Source: Clostridia bacterium
Lineage (GTDB): Bacteria; Bacillota; Clostridia; UMGS1810
Direction: 5' to 3'
Length of the DNA: 63,826 nt
Assembly (NCBI GenBank): GCA_017481205.1
Contig: JAFUPN010000018.1
Location: 1-63,826 of the forward strand
Shown here: piece by piece, positions 17,237 to 25,131 of the stretch
Numbering within the stretch: the stretch's first letter is position 1
Layout of the letters: the number at the start of each line of letters is the position of its first letter
The notes under the pieces: generated by a model
Database searches by the model: none
What the model was told of the DNA's origin: nothing
The model's input: only the letters and a program-made list of their open reading frames with translations
Position numbers and translations under genes: made by a program

Positions 17237-18438
17237 TCCTCCGGAGCCTCGCCGAAATCAGGAATATCCATCAGCACACCGCCCTGCTTGGCTGATTCGT
17301 GGGCAATAATGCCGGGTATTGTAAATCTTGCAGCTCTCCAGGCATTCACATAGGGCATCTTTCCCTCGGATACCGCCTTGCAGAAATCGTCAATCAGCAG
17401 CTGGTGTGAAGCCATGTGTCCGTTAATAGTGGGATTTTGCTTATATGCTTCCGGCAGGCGCTCTGCCTGCTCGTATTGAATAGGTGCAAAATTGTTCCAT
17501 TGATATGAGTGGTTTGCCACATCCTGCTTAAATTTGTCAGAATTTTTGTTTTTTGTCATTTCTGCAGGATTTACATAATCACTCACATCCTCCAGTGTCA
17601 CTCCGTCCTTGGTGAGCTTTGTTACAAGATGCTGTGCGTTGTTAAACTGGTAGGAGGCCTTTGTGCCGTAAAATCCCGAAACAAAAGAGCTCGGCGCCTT
17701 GTAGCCTATACGGCGACATTCTGATACTCTTGCAATTCCGCCGTTTGCAAGCTGCATAAGACAAAATTCGTTTGAAAATACATTGTCCCAGTGATTTTCA
17801 CCTACTGCAAACGGTGTGTTTTCTTCCTTGTCCGTATATCCCATTGCCGAAACTTTTGTTGCATATGTACCGGCAGCATTTAAAATCATTGCAGTTGAGT
17901 GTGTGGGATAATAAAATGGAGGAACTGCCGAAGCCGCTCTGTCATTTATAAATTCCTGAGGAAAATGGCTCAAATCATGAAAATATTGGGATTCGCCATA
18001 AACAAAATTACCGAAATCCCCTCTTTTGTGTGATTCGGCACAATACATAGAGCTTGGATAATATATGCAGGTTTCACCCATCATATATATATGTCCCGTT
18101 CGCTTTACTGCGTCAATTATGCTTTTGCAGTCTTCAACGGATATTGCCATCGGTACTGCCGAATACACATCCTTGCCGGCTTCAAGAGCCTTTACAACCA
18201 GTGAGCCATGGGTGTGGCGGGGAGTGAATATCGCAACTGTATTGACCTCTTTGTCCGCAATAGCCTCTTCAAAGCTGTCAATAATATCCACGCCGAACTC
18301 TTCACTGTATGCCTGCGCTTTTTCGGCAATCAGGTCGCATACCCGTACTCTCTCCACGGTGGGGTGCATCTGAAACAGCGGTACAAAATGACGGGCAAAA
18401 TCTCCGCAGCCTATTATTACAATGTTTATTTTTTTCAT
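17233..18438 (-). CDS. Gfo/Idh/MocA family NAD(P)-dependent oxidoreductase
   Basis: 401 residues from the ATG at 18438, chosen over 18486 because GAAGGAAG precedes it. N-terminal Rossmann fold with the INIVIIGCGDFARHF nucleotide-binding loop (residues 3-17), then the substrate domain with YGESQYFHDLSHFP. The normal E-K-P at the end of strand 5 appears as DVYSAVPMAIS, so the usual catalytic lysine of the EKP motif is not obvious. Family members oxidise or reduce sugars, inositols and related compounds. It is divergent from an AraC regulator and co-translated with a YgjV-like membrane protein. The substrate is unknown. Confidence 0.85.
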   Translation of the reverse strand: MKKINIVIIGCGDFARHFVPLFQMHPTVERVRVCDLIAEKAQAYSEEFGVDIIDSFEEAIADKEVNTVAIFTPRHTHGSLVVKALEAGKDVYSAVPMAISVEDCKSIIDAVKRTGHIYMMGETCIYYPSSMYCAESHKRGDFGNFVYGESQYFHDLSHFPQEFINDRAASAVPPFYYPTHSTAMILNAAGTYATKVSAMGYTDKEENTPFAVGENHWDNVFSNEFCLMQLANGGIARVSECRRIGYKAPSSFVSGFYGTKASYQFNNAQHLVTKLTKDGVTLEDVSDYVNPAEMTKNKNSDKFKQDVANHSYQWNNFAPIQYEQAERLPEAYKQNPTINGHMASHQLLIDDFCKAVSEGKMPYVNAWRAARFTIPGIIAHESAKQGGVLMDIPDFGEAPEE

Positions 18439-18473
18439 ACGCAACACTTCCTTCAAAAAAGTTTTAATTCTCA

Positions 18474-18502
18474 TTGATTTTAACATCCGGATGTGGTATA
18501 AT
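18474..18502 (+). promoter_or_regulatory. Promoter of AraC gene
   Basis: TTGATT at 18474-18479 and TATAAT at 18497-18502, spaced by 17 bases, in the divergent region between the oxidoreductase and the regulator gene at 18553. Confidence 0.65.
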
Positions 18503-18552
18503 CAATGTAAATTTCAAATTAAAAATGGTAAAAAACAAATATTGGTGATGTT

Positions 18553-19395
18553 ATGAATGACAAGGCTTTTAACCCATATGTCAGATTTATAAGCAGGCTT
18601 ACCTTTTATAGCCTTTATCCTGAAACGGTGTATGCATATGATTTCAGGATGTTTTATGTGTTTGAGGGCTCCTTCAGGCTTGAGTTAGAGAATAACGTGC
18701 TTTCTCTGACTGAGGGAGACCTGGTGACACTTCCTCCGTGTACTGCCTACAGGCTCATATTTGATGAGGCTGTTGCTGTAGGTTATTATATTGTAAATTT
18801 CAACTTTGATTATGTTTTTCCCGGGGAAGAAGCACGCCCGCCTGTGCCTCAAAGGAATTTTGACAAGAATAGGGTTTTTTCGGTATTCTCTGTAAAACCC
18901 TTTGACAGGTTGTTTGTAATGCATAATGCAGATATGGCAGAGGATATCCTTAAGGAAATCTGCGATGTGTATAATGAGCAAGCCGGATATCCGGCTCACA
19001 TGCTGTCGGCTCTTATGAAATATCTTCTGACGAAGCTGGTTATGGAGCATACAGCAGACAATAATGCTTCAAGAGCCGAGCTTCTGACAGAGGATATAAA
19101 AAAATATATTTATGAAAAACGCAGCACCCCTGTTACCAATCAGTCTGTGGCAGAAAAATTCGGTTACCATCCGCACTATCTGAATGCTTTGTTTCTTAAA
19201 ACAGAGAATATCACTCTGCATAAGTATATTGACAGAGTGCGTATTAAATATGCTAAGGAAATGCTTTTGCACACAAACAAGCCTGTATATGAGATTGCCT
19301 ATAGCTGCGGTTTTAATGATGCGTCATACTTCTGTAAGTTTTTTGTACGGCATACAAATATGACGCCCAAGGAATATCGCAAGCTTACAAAATGA
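18553..19395 (+). CDS. AraC family transcriptional regulator
   Basis: 280 residues. The N-terminal half is a cupin-like sensor (FYVFEGSFRLELENNVLSL, then LTEGDLVTLPPCTAYRL). The C-terminal 100 residues hold the two helix-turn-helix units, with SVAEKFGYHPHYLNALF and IAYSCGFNDASYFCKFFVRHTNMTPKEY. GGTGATG precedes the start. It is divergent from, and likely controls, the Gfo/Idh/MocA + YgjV-like unit at 16685-18438. The ligand is unknown. Confidence 0.9.
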   Translation: MNDKAFNPYVRFISRLTFYSLYPETVYAYDFRMFYVFEGSFRLELENNVLSLTEGDLVTLPPCTAYRLIFDEAVAVGYYIVNFNFDYVFPGEEARPPVPQRNFDKNRVFSVFSVKPFDRLFVMHNADMAEDILKEICDVYNEQAGYPAHMLSALMKYLLTKLVMEHTADNNASRAELLTEDIKKYIYEKRSTPVTNQSVAEKFGYHPHYLNALFLKTENITLHKYIDRVRIKYAKEMLLHTNKPVYEIAYSCGFNDASYFCKFFVRHTNMTPKEYRKLTK

Positions 19396-19437
19396 GTATA
19401 TATAGGGGGGGAATTTTATTTAAAAAACTGCAGAAAC

Positions 19438-19756
19438 CTATTGACAAAGTAGAGGGTGATATAATAGCCGTAATTTAATATTACAACAAACCGTTGAGGC
19501 AGAAAAAAGGCAGAGTCGGTCTTTCCGAGCGAGTGGATTATGGTGTGAGTTCCACAAAGGCTCTTTGAGTAATATGGGCTGCTAAGGGCTATGAGGAAAT
19601 TCACAGACGTAAGACTCGCGTGAGAAGTCGGGAGTATGTTGGTACTCTGCTAAGTGCACGCATGTCATGTGCGTGAATTCAAGGTGGCACCGCTGATAAT
19701 ATTTGTATATATTTGTCCTTGACAGATAAGTGTTTTCTGTCATGGGCGTTTTTTAT
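19438..19756 (+). promoter_or_regulatory. T-box riboswitch of a lost trp operon
   Basis: A promoter (TATTGA 19438-19443, TATAAT 19460-19465, spacer 16) drives a leader of about 300 bases. The canonical T-box motif AAGGTGGCACCGC is at 19681-19693, following the hairpin-rich stem I region. The terminator, at about 19716-19756, is CCTTGACAG pairing with CTGTCATGGG followed by six T. Uncharged tRNA would pair with the T-box bulge and favour the antiterminator. The downstream remnants are all trp genes, so the cognate tRNA is presumably tRNA-Trp; I could not fix the specifier codon with confidence. Confidence 0.92.
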
Positions 19757-19792
19757 TCCTCTGACAGAAAAAATATTCAGGAGGTCTAAAAA

Positions 19793-19873
19793 ATGAACTA
19801 TTCACCAAGCTATGAAGAAGTGAAGGAGATTGCAGAGGCAGCCTATGACAAGGATAAAATTATGCGGGCTTAA
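19793..19873 (+). pseudogene. trpE: trpE remnant, first ~18 codons
   Basis: A good ribosome site (AGGAGG) and ATG at 19793 start the peptide MNYSPSYEEVKEIAEAAYD, which matches the N-terminus of anthranilate synthase component I. The frame then runs into trpF sequence and stops at 19873. About 470 codons of trpE are missing, together with any trpG, trpD and trpC that usually follow. The break is close to 19844. Confidence 0.75.
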
Positions 19874-20011
19874 AAGACCCTGCGATATAGAATATGTAAA
19901 TGAGCTTATGCCGGACTTTATCGGCTTTGTGTTTGCTCCGAAAAGCCGAAGATACGTCACCTTTGAAGAAGCCGTCATACTCAGAAAAAAGCTTAATGAC
20001 GGTATTACTCC
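19845..20011 (+). pseudogene. trpF: trpF remnant, N-terminal ~55 codons
   Basis: ATG at 19845 begins MTRIKLCGLKRPCDIEYVN, the classical start of phosphoribosylanthranilate isomerase (K-x-C-G-L/I with the catalytic cysteine), and continues through DFIGFVFAPKSRRYV to about [10 protein letters not shown]. The homology then ends abruptly near 20011, where trpB sequence begins. Two thirds of the barrel, including the catalytic aspartate, is gone. The frame continues as an unrelated tail to 20075. Confidence 0.85.
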
Positions 20012-20487
20012 TAATGTGTTGTATTTATGGGTAAGGAGGATACCGAGCGACAGGCGATTAATGTATACAGAATGAAGCTGCTCGGTGCCGAGGTTATTCC
20101 CGTTACAACAGGCACTGCAACCCTGAGGGATGCAGTATCGGAGGCAATGCGTGAGTGGACAAAGCGTATATCTGATACACATTACTGCCTGGGCTCAGTT
20201 ATGGGACCCCATCCGTTTCCTACAATTGTACGCGATTTTCAGGCAGTGATTTCCAGGGAGATAAAACAGCAGCTTATGGAAAAGGAAGGCAGACTGCCGG
20301 ATGCGGTAATCGCCTGTGAGGGTGGCGGCTCAAATGCAGTAGGAAGCTTTTATCACTTTATACCGGATAAGGATGTAAGGCTGATAGGCTGTGAGGCGGC
20401 GGGCAGAGGTATTGATACATTTGAGACAGCGGCGACAAGGACTGTGCCCAGATAGCAAGATACAGAGGGGAGAATATCTATGAGTAA
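20012..20487 (+). pseudogene. trpB: trpB remnant with two deletions
   Basis: From about 20012 the frame reads [18 protein letters not shown] and continues through [13 protein letters not shown] and the PLP-phosphate loop [16 protein letters not shown], matching the middle of tryptophan synthase beta. The N-terminal ~130 residues, including the PLP lysine, are absent. At about 20428 a second deletion joins, out of frame, the extreme C-terminus: another frame reads [19 protein letters not shown] and stops at 20487, as TrpB proteins do. This tail overlaps the trpA start, the normal trpB-trpA arrangement. The open frame itself stops at 20455. Confidence 0.88.
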
Positions 20488-20626
20488 GATTAAATCTGCG
20501 TTTTCTGTCGGGAAGGCATTCATACCTTTTATCACCTGCGGTGATCCCGATCTTGAAACAACAGAAAAAATAGTCCGTGCAGCAGCGGCAAACGGTACCG
20601 ACCTTATCATGAATATTTATTCATGA
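20480..20626 (+). pseudogene. trpA: trpA remnant, N-terminal ~45 codons
   Basis: ATG at 20480 (after GAGGGGAG) starts MSKIKSAFSVGKAFIPFITC, followed by GDPDLETTEKIVRAAAANG, the N-terminus of tryptophan synthase alpha including the catalytic-region G-D-P. The sequence is cut after about 44 residues and stops at 20626. The rest of trpA is missing. Confidence 0.85.
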
Positions 20627-20760
20627 ATTATTCTTTATGTTACATGTCTGTTTTTTATCTCAGGAGCTTTGTGGGTATGTGAGATATTCACATAAAGTGG
20701 TCGTTTTTTTATTTGATTATGCGCACAAAAAGAAAATAAATAAAATTTCAAGAAAATCTA

Positions 20761-20789
20761 TTGACAAATCATAATTGTTATGCTAACAT
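20761..20789 (+). promoter_or_regulatory. Promoter of the sulfur-uptake operon
   Basis: TTGACA at 20761-20766 and TAACAT at 20784-20789 with a 17-base spacer, about 50 bases before the leader ORF. The stretch 20627-20760 before it is gene-free and holds a small TATGTGA/TCACATA hairpin followed by a T-run, which may end transcription from the trp remnant. Confidence 0.7.
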
Positions 20790-20840
20790 ATAAAACATAT
20801 TAAACAGATAGGCTTTATAGAGATTGAGAGGAGGATAAAA

Positions 20841-20909
20841 ATGAGAATGAAGCTTTTACATAACCGATTTTATCTTCTGCGTCATAACTGGAGAAACGGT
20901 CGAATGTGA
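20841..20909 (+). CDS. Candidate 22-residue leader peptide
   Basis: A short ORF with an excellent ribosome site (GAGAGGAGG, 4-12 bases upstream) between the promoter and the ABC operon. The product reads MRMKLLHNRFYLLRHNWRNG then RM: strongly basic, with six Arg, two His and one Trp. Its position and size are those of a regulatory leader peptide whose translation sets expression of the genes downstream. No standard terminator follows, so control could be at translation or through Rho. The family is not recognised. Confidence 0.5.
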   Translation: MRMKLLHNRFYLLRHNWRNGRM

Positions 20910-20986
20910 CGCGAAGTTTTTTGTAAAAAACAGTATTGACTCAGAATAATGATTATCAGAATATGAAGAAAGAGGGTATAAAAATT

Positions 20987-22072
20987 ATGAAAAAAGCAAT
21001 TGCAATTATAATAAGCATTATACTTCTGGCAGGAGCTGCTGCAGGATGCTCCGGCAATACGGAAAATACAGCCCGGGAGGATAACAGCTTATTAAAAAAA
21101 TTCAATATAGGACATCTTCCGGCTACGGGACATATACTTTATTTTATAGCATATGAAGAGGGCTTTTTTGAAGATGAAGGGCTGGATGTTACACTCACCC
21201 AATTTGATAATAACACGGCAGAGCTTGCCGCTCTTGAAGCCGGAAAAATCGATGTAGCACCAATCAATGCCACAAATCTCATAAAATTTCTGGGAGAGGG
21301 TCATGAGCTCACCTCTTTCGGCGGGGTTATGAGCGATGGACATGCACTTGTGGTTTCACCGGAAATTTTAGAAGGGATTGAACCCTCGGAATATAAAAAC
21401 AACCTGGAGCTACTGAAAGGAAAAACCATTGTTCTCCAGGCGGGAAGTACATATGATATTGAGTTTAGAATTGCACTCAGGGATGCCGGTTTTGATTTGG
21501 AAAAGGATATTAACATTCTTACTGCAGACAGCGGAACAAGTGCATATAATTCCTTAAAAAGCAAGGAAATAGATGGAGCCGCTGTATATGCACCCTTTAG
21601 ACAGAAAGCTATTGATGACGGCTTCAAGCCCATTATTTACTGCGATGAAATTGAGTATTTTGAGCACCCGATTTGCTGCCGTAATGTGGCACTTTCCGAT
21701 AAGATAAAGAATGAGCCTGACATATATATTGCCTTTACAAGAGCAATGATAAGAGCCGGTGAGTTTTTGCAAAGCAATCATGCGGGAGCTGTGGCGGATG
21801 CAAAAAAATATCTTGACCTTGATGAAAATATACTTGAAAGCGAAATATACAATCACTCCATAAATAATCCTGATCCCGATGAAGAAAAAACTGTAACCTT
21901 CTATAATGCAATGAAAGAGCTGGGATATATAGACAATGAAATAAAAATTACCGATTATATCAATAATGATATTTACAGTGCCGCTTTGAGCGAGCTCATC
22001 AGCAAAGAGCCGGATAACGGGTATTATATTGAGCTTTTGGAATATCATTCCGGAGCAGTGATTCAAAAATGA
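20987..22072 (+). CDS. ABC transporter substrate-binding lipoprotein (SsuA/NMT1-like)
   Basis: 361 residues from the ATG at 20987 (AGAGGG upstream). Lipoprotein signal MKKAIAIIISIILLAGAAAG followed directly by the lipidated Cys. The mature part is an SsuA/TauA/NMT1-type periplasmic-binding fold (KFNIGHLPATGHILYFIAYE, FFEDEGLDVTLTQFDN, VLQAGSTYDIEFRIALRDAG). Such proteins bind sulfonates, taurine or pyrimidine precursors outside the membrane. With the permease and ATPase of this operon it forms an importer. The neighbouring Cys/Met PLP enzyme suggests an organosulfur ligand, but this is inference. Confidence 0.85.
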   Translation: MKKAIAIIISIILLAGAAAGCSGNTENTAREDNSLLKKFNIGHLPATGHILYFIAYEEGFFEDEGLDVTLTQFDNNTAELAALEAGKIDVAPINATNLIKFLGEGHELTSFGGVMSDGHALVVSPEILEGIEPSEYKNNLELLKGKTIVLQAGSTYDIEFRIALRDAGFDLEKDINILTADSGTSAYNSLKSKEIDGAAVYAPFRQKAIDDGFKPIIYCDEIEYFEHPICCRNVALSDKIKNEPDIYIAFTRAMIRAGEFLQSNHAGAVADAKKYLDLDENILESEIYNHSINNPDPDEEKTVTFYNAMKELGYIDNEIKITDYINNDIYSAALSELISKEPDNGYYIELLEYHSGAVIQK

Positions 22073-22140
22073 GGTGAAAGCGGCGGCATATATATGAGCT
22101 TTTTATGTATGTGCAGCCAATCTATTTAGGAGTTCTATTT

Positions 22141-23082
22141 ATGAAATATAAAGACAGAAAATTTACCCGGATTCTGAATATAACCAACATACTGTATATA
22201 TTGTTGTGGTTAGTTCAGCTTATGCCGGATAACACGGTCGAAGACCAAGGCAAGTTTACAGTATATACTGTGGTTTTTATGTCAGCATTGGAAGCTGTAT
22301 TCATCATAATATCACTTTTTGGATATAAAAAGCAGTTGTATAATACGGCAAAGAGTATCATCAGCACTGTTTTTACGGCTTTGCTGTTATGGATTTTGGC
22401 AACTGCAAAGTTTAATATTCTTAATGAAAGTATGTTTCCGTCACCTGAGCTTGTATTGCAGCAGCTTGCAGAGGATCACAGCAGACTGATAAATGATGCG
22501 CTGAGCTCTCTTCAGACACTGGCTAAGGGTTATCTGACTGCTGTTGTATCGGGAATTATTTTGGGCTCTCTGGCAGGTATGAGCAAAAAGCTGTGTGACA
22601 GTATCGCATATATCACATCATTTTTGAAGCTGATTCCGCCCATTGTATATATTCCGTATGCAATTGCATGCTTGCCGTATTACAGCATGGTATCCACCTT
22701 TGTAATATTTGTAGCATCGTTTTGGCCTGTTTTTTCATGCACCTTCAGCGGTGTTTCAAATGTTGACAAGCAATATATTGATTCTGCAAATGTTCTGAAT
22801 GTAAATGTGATTTCGAGGATTTGGAATGTGATTTTGCCGGCATCTCTTTCGGAAATTTTTATCGGATGCAATCAAGGTCTTGCTTATTCTTTTATCCTGC
22901 TGACCTCTGCCGAAATGATTGGCGGCTCAAGTGGAATTGGTTATTATATAAAGTATTATTCAGACTTTGGAGATTTTAAACGTATTATTGTAGGGATTCT
23001 GGTTATCGGGGTAATAATCAGTATTTTAACCTTTTTGATTAACAAATTGGAAAAGTACCTGCTGCGATGGAAAGCAAAATAA
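22141..23082 (+). CDS. ABC transporter permease (SsuC-like)
   Basis: 313 residues from the ATG at 22141 (TTAGGAG upstream; an earlier in-frame codon at 22105 lacks a site). About seven membrane segments: an N-terminal pair not found in typical SsuC (NITNILYILLWLVQLMP and VFMSALEAVFIIISLFG), then the BPD_transp_1 core with the coupling-loop motif SANVLNVNVISRIWNVILPA (E-A-A-x3-G-like) and the family-typical SSGIGYYIKYYSDFG. Works with the lipoprotein and the ATPase at 25132 as importer. The N-terminal extension is slightly unusual. Confidence 0.87.
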   Translation: MKYKDRKFTRILNITNILYILLWLVQLMPDNTVEDQGKFTVYTVVFMSALEAVFIIISLFGYKKQLYNTAKSIISTVFTALLLWILATAKFNILNESMFPSPELVLQQLAEDHSRLINDALSSLQTLAKGYLTAVVSGIILGSLAGMSKKLCDSIAYITSFLKLIPPIVYIPYAIACLPYYSMVSTFVIFVASFWPVFSCTFSGVSNVDKQYIDSANVLNVNVISRIWNVILPASLSEIFIGCNQGLAYSFILLTSAEMIGGSSGIGYYIKYYSDFGDFKRIIVGILVIGVIISILTFLINKLEKYLLRWKAK

Positions 23083-23105
23083 GAGACAGTAAGGAGAATT
23101 TAATC

Positions 23106-24299
23106 ATGAGTAAAAAAATATCTACAAAGCTTATACATACCGGTGACGGTCAGTATTATAAGAAGCTTAATACATACAAATCCGTGCCCGAGGTTTTGCC
23201 TGTATACAACACATCGGTATTTGCCTTTGATGATGTACCATCGGTCGATGCTATATATGATAAAGAGGCAGAGGGATATATTTATACCCGGATAAGACAT
23301 CCGAATAACGATGCCGTAAGCAGTATTCTTGCGGCGGCAGATGGCGCCGAGGATGGGGTGGTTTTTTCGTCCGGTATGTCGGCAATTACTATCAGCATTT
23401 TAGCGGCAGTCAGCTCCGGAGACCATATAATTTCTTCTCCTGTTTTATACGGCGGAGTGCATGATTATCTGCAAAATGAGCTGAAACGTTTTGGCGTTGA
23501 AGTAATATTTGTTGATTTTAACCGTGACAATATCGAGAAATATATACAGCCCAATACAAAGCTTATATATACAGAAACAATCTGTAATCCATTACTTGAG
23601 GTACCCGATATTTGCAAGGTGTCGGAAATTGCAAAAAAGCATAACCTTTTGTTTTATATTGATAATACATTTGCCACTGCAATTGTTGCAAGACCGCTTG
23701 AGTTGGGCGCTGACGTTGTGATATACAGTGCTACAAAATATTTGAGCGGTCACAGTGATATTGTTGCGGGCGCTGCTGTGGGAAGAACTGATATTATTGA
23801 GAAAATAAGAAGTAAATTGGTTTTGTACGGTGCTATATTGGGAGCGACAGACAGCTGGCTTTTGGCGAGAAGCCTGAGAACTCTGGACTTGAGAGTAAAG
23901 AAGCATTCGGAAAATGCATTAAAAGTAGCCGAATTTTTGGAAAAGCATCCGAAAATCGAAAAAGTCTTTTATCCTGGTTTAAAATCATCTCCGGATTTTG
24001 AAAGGGCAAAATCCCAGTTTCAAAACGGGCTTTATGGCGGAATGCTTAGCGTAAATCTTAAGGGCGGGGAGAAAGAGGCGTCTATTGTTATAAAGTCAAT
24101 GCCTGAAATCAAATATGTTCCGAGCCTTGCGGGAACTGCCACAACAGTGTCATATGCTGCAAAAACCTCCCACCGTTTTTACAACAGAGAAGATTTGGAA
24201 AAGTGCGGAATTACATTCGGTCAGCTGCGTTTTTCCATTGGTCTTGAGGATGCTGACGATATTATAGAAGAGATTGATACTGCACTTGAAAAAATATAA
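23106..24299 (+). CDS. Cys/Met-metabolism PLP enzyme (gamma-lyase/synthase family)
   Basis: 397 residues from the ATG at 23106 (AAGGAG upstream), inside the coupled operon. Belongs to the cystathionine gamma-synthase/gamma-lyase/methionine gamma-lyase/O-acetylhomoserine sulfhydrylase family. The PLP lysine is in VVIYSATKYLSGHSD, and the early family block YTRIRHPNNDAV is present. FSSGMSAITISIL binds the PLP phosphate. The exact reaction (methionine gamma-lyase or cystathionine lyase versus a synthase) cannot be resolved by eye. Inside a transporter operon it probably processes the imported sulfur compound or makes cysteine/homocysteine from released sulfide. Confidence 0.85.
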   Translation: MSKKISTKLIHTGDGQYYKKLNTYKSVPEVLPVYNTSVFAFDDVPSVDAIYDKEAEGYIYTRIRHPNNDAVSSILAAADGAEDGVVFSSGMSAITISILAAVSSGDHIISSPVLYGGVHDYLQNELKRFGVEVIFVDFNRDNIEKYIQPNTKLIYTETICNPLLEVPDICKVSEIAKKHNLLFYIDNTFATAIVARPLELGADVVIYSATKYLSGHSDIVAGAAVGRTDIIEKIRSKLVLYGAILGATDSWLLARSLRTLDLRVKKHSENALKVAEFLEKHPKIEKVFYPGLKSSPDFERAKSQFQNGLYGGMLSVNLKGGEKEASIVIKSMPEIKYVPSLAGTATTVSYAAKTSHRFYNREDLEKCGITFGQLRFSIGLEDADDIIEEIDTALEKI

Positions 24300-24316
24300 A
24301 ATGGAGGCGTATGGAA

Positions 24317-25108
24317 ATGGAAGCATCTGCAAAGGCAGAATTAAAGAGAAAAATTAAGCGGGAGGCAAAAAAGCTGGGAATAAATCTGATTGGTTTTGCC
24401 AATGTGGAGCGTTGGAGCGAGTTTGCAGATACAGAACCGGCTTATTTTCCTCAGACGATATGGCCATGGAGCAAAACTGTTATATCGCTGGCGGTTCAGA
24501 TATATCTGCCGATGATTGAAACTACGCCGTCGGTGGTTTATTCTGAGCTATATAATACAACAAATCGTTATCTTGATGAGTCTGCTTACCGTCTTGCAAA
24601 TTTTTTAAACAGTCTGGGTTATCGTGCTCATTTTTTTCCGAGGGACTGCTACGGAGATATTTCGGTATTGGTGAAAAAGCCTGAGGCTGCTTTTTCACAT
24701 GTAATAGCGGCAAAATATGCAGGACTCGGCACTATAGGTATGAATCATACATTACTGACAAAGGAATACGGTCCGAGAGTTAGGCTGGTGTCTGTTATTA
24801 CCGATGCCGAAATCACTCCGGATTCTATGTACAAAGATGAGCTGTGTCTTAAATGCGGGTTATGCGCCGCCAAATGCCCTATGCGGGCATTTACACCTGA
24901 TAACGGTAAAATTGTTGCAAAGATGGATAAGCACAAATGTGCGGAATATCACCAAAAATTAAAAAATGAGTTCCGTTATCCGTGCGGTGTATGTACGGCA
25001 GTTTGTCCTGTCGGCAATGACAGAAAGCTTTACGGTAAAAGCTCGGTATCAGCAGCAGGAATTGAGCATTGTCAAAACTTTGGGTCAAAAAATGCTGTGA
25101 GCGATTGA
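24317..25108 (+). CDS. QueG-like 4Fe-4S protein lacking the HEAT-repeat domain
   Basis: 263 residues from ATG 24317, preferred over 24311 because GGAGG lies 9 rather than 3 bases before it. The N-terminal part (LGINLIGFANVERWSEF; AAKYAGLGTIGMNHTLLT) matches the DUF1730 region of epoxyqueuosine reductase and of the wider corrinoid/reductive-dehalogenase-like group. Two cluster motifs follow: CLKCGLCAAKCP near residue 177, and Cys207 with YPCGVCTAVCPVG near 221. The usual QueG C-terminal HEAT repeats are absent (true QueG is about 380 residues). Location between a sulfur PLP enzyme and an ABC ATPase argues for a redox step on the imported compound and not queuosine synthesis. Confidence 0.75.
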   Translation: MEASAKAELKRKIKREAKKLGINLIGFANVERWSEFADTEPAYFPQTIWPWSKTVISLAVQIYLPMIETTPSVVYSELYNTTNRYLDESAYRLANFLNSLGYRAHFFPRDCYGDISVLVKKPEAAFSHVIAAKYAGLGTIGMNHTLLTKEYGPRVRLVSVITDAEITPDSMYKDELCLKCGLCAAKCPMRAFTPDNGKIVAKMDKHKCAEYHQKLKNEFRYPCGVCTAVCPVGNDRKLYGKSSVSAAGIEHCQNFGSKNAVSD

Positions 25109-25131
25109 TATAAAAAATGAGGTGATTGTTT

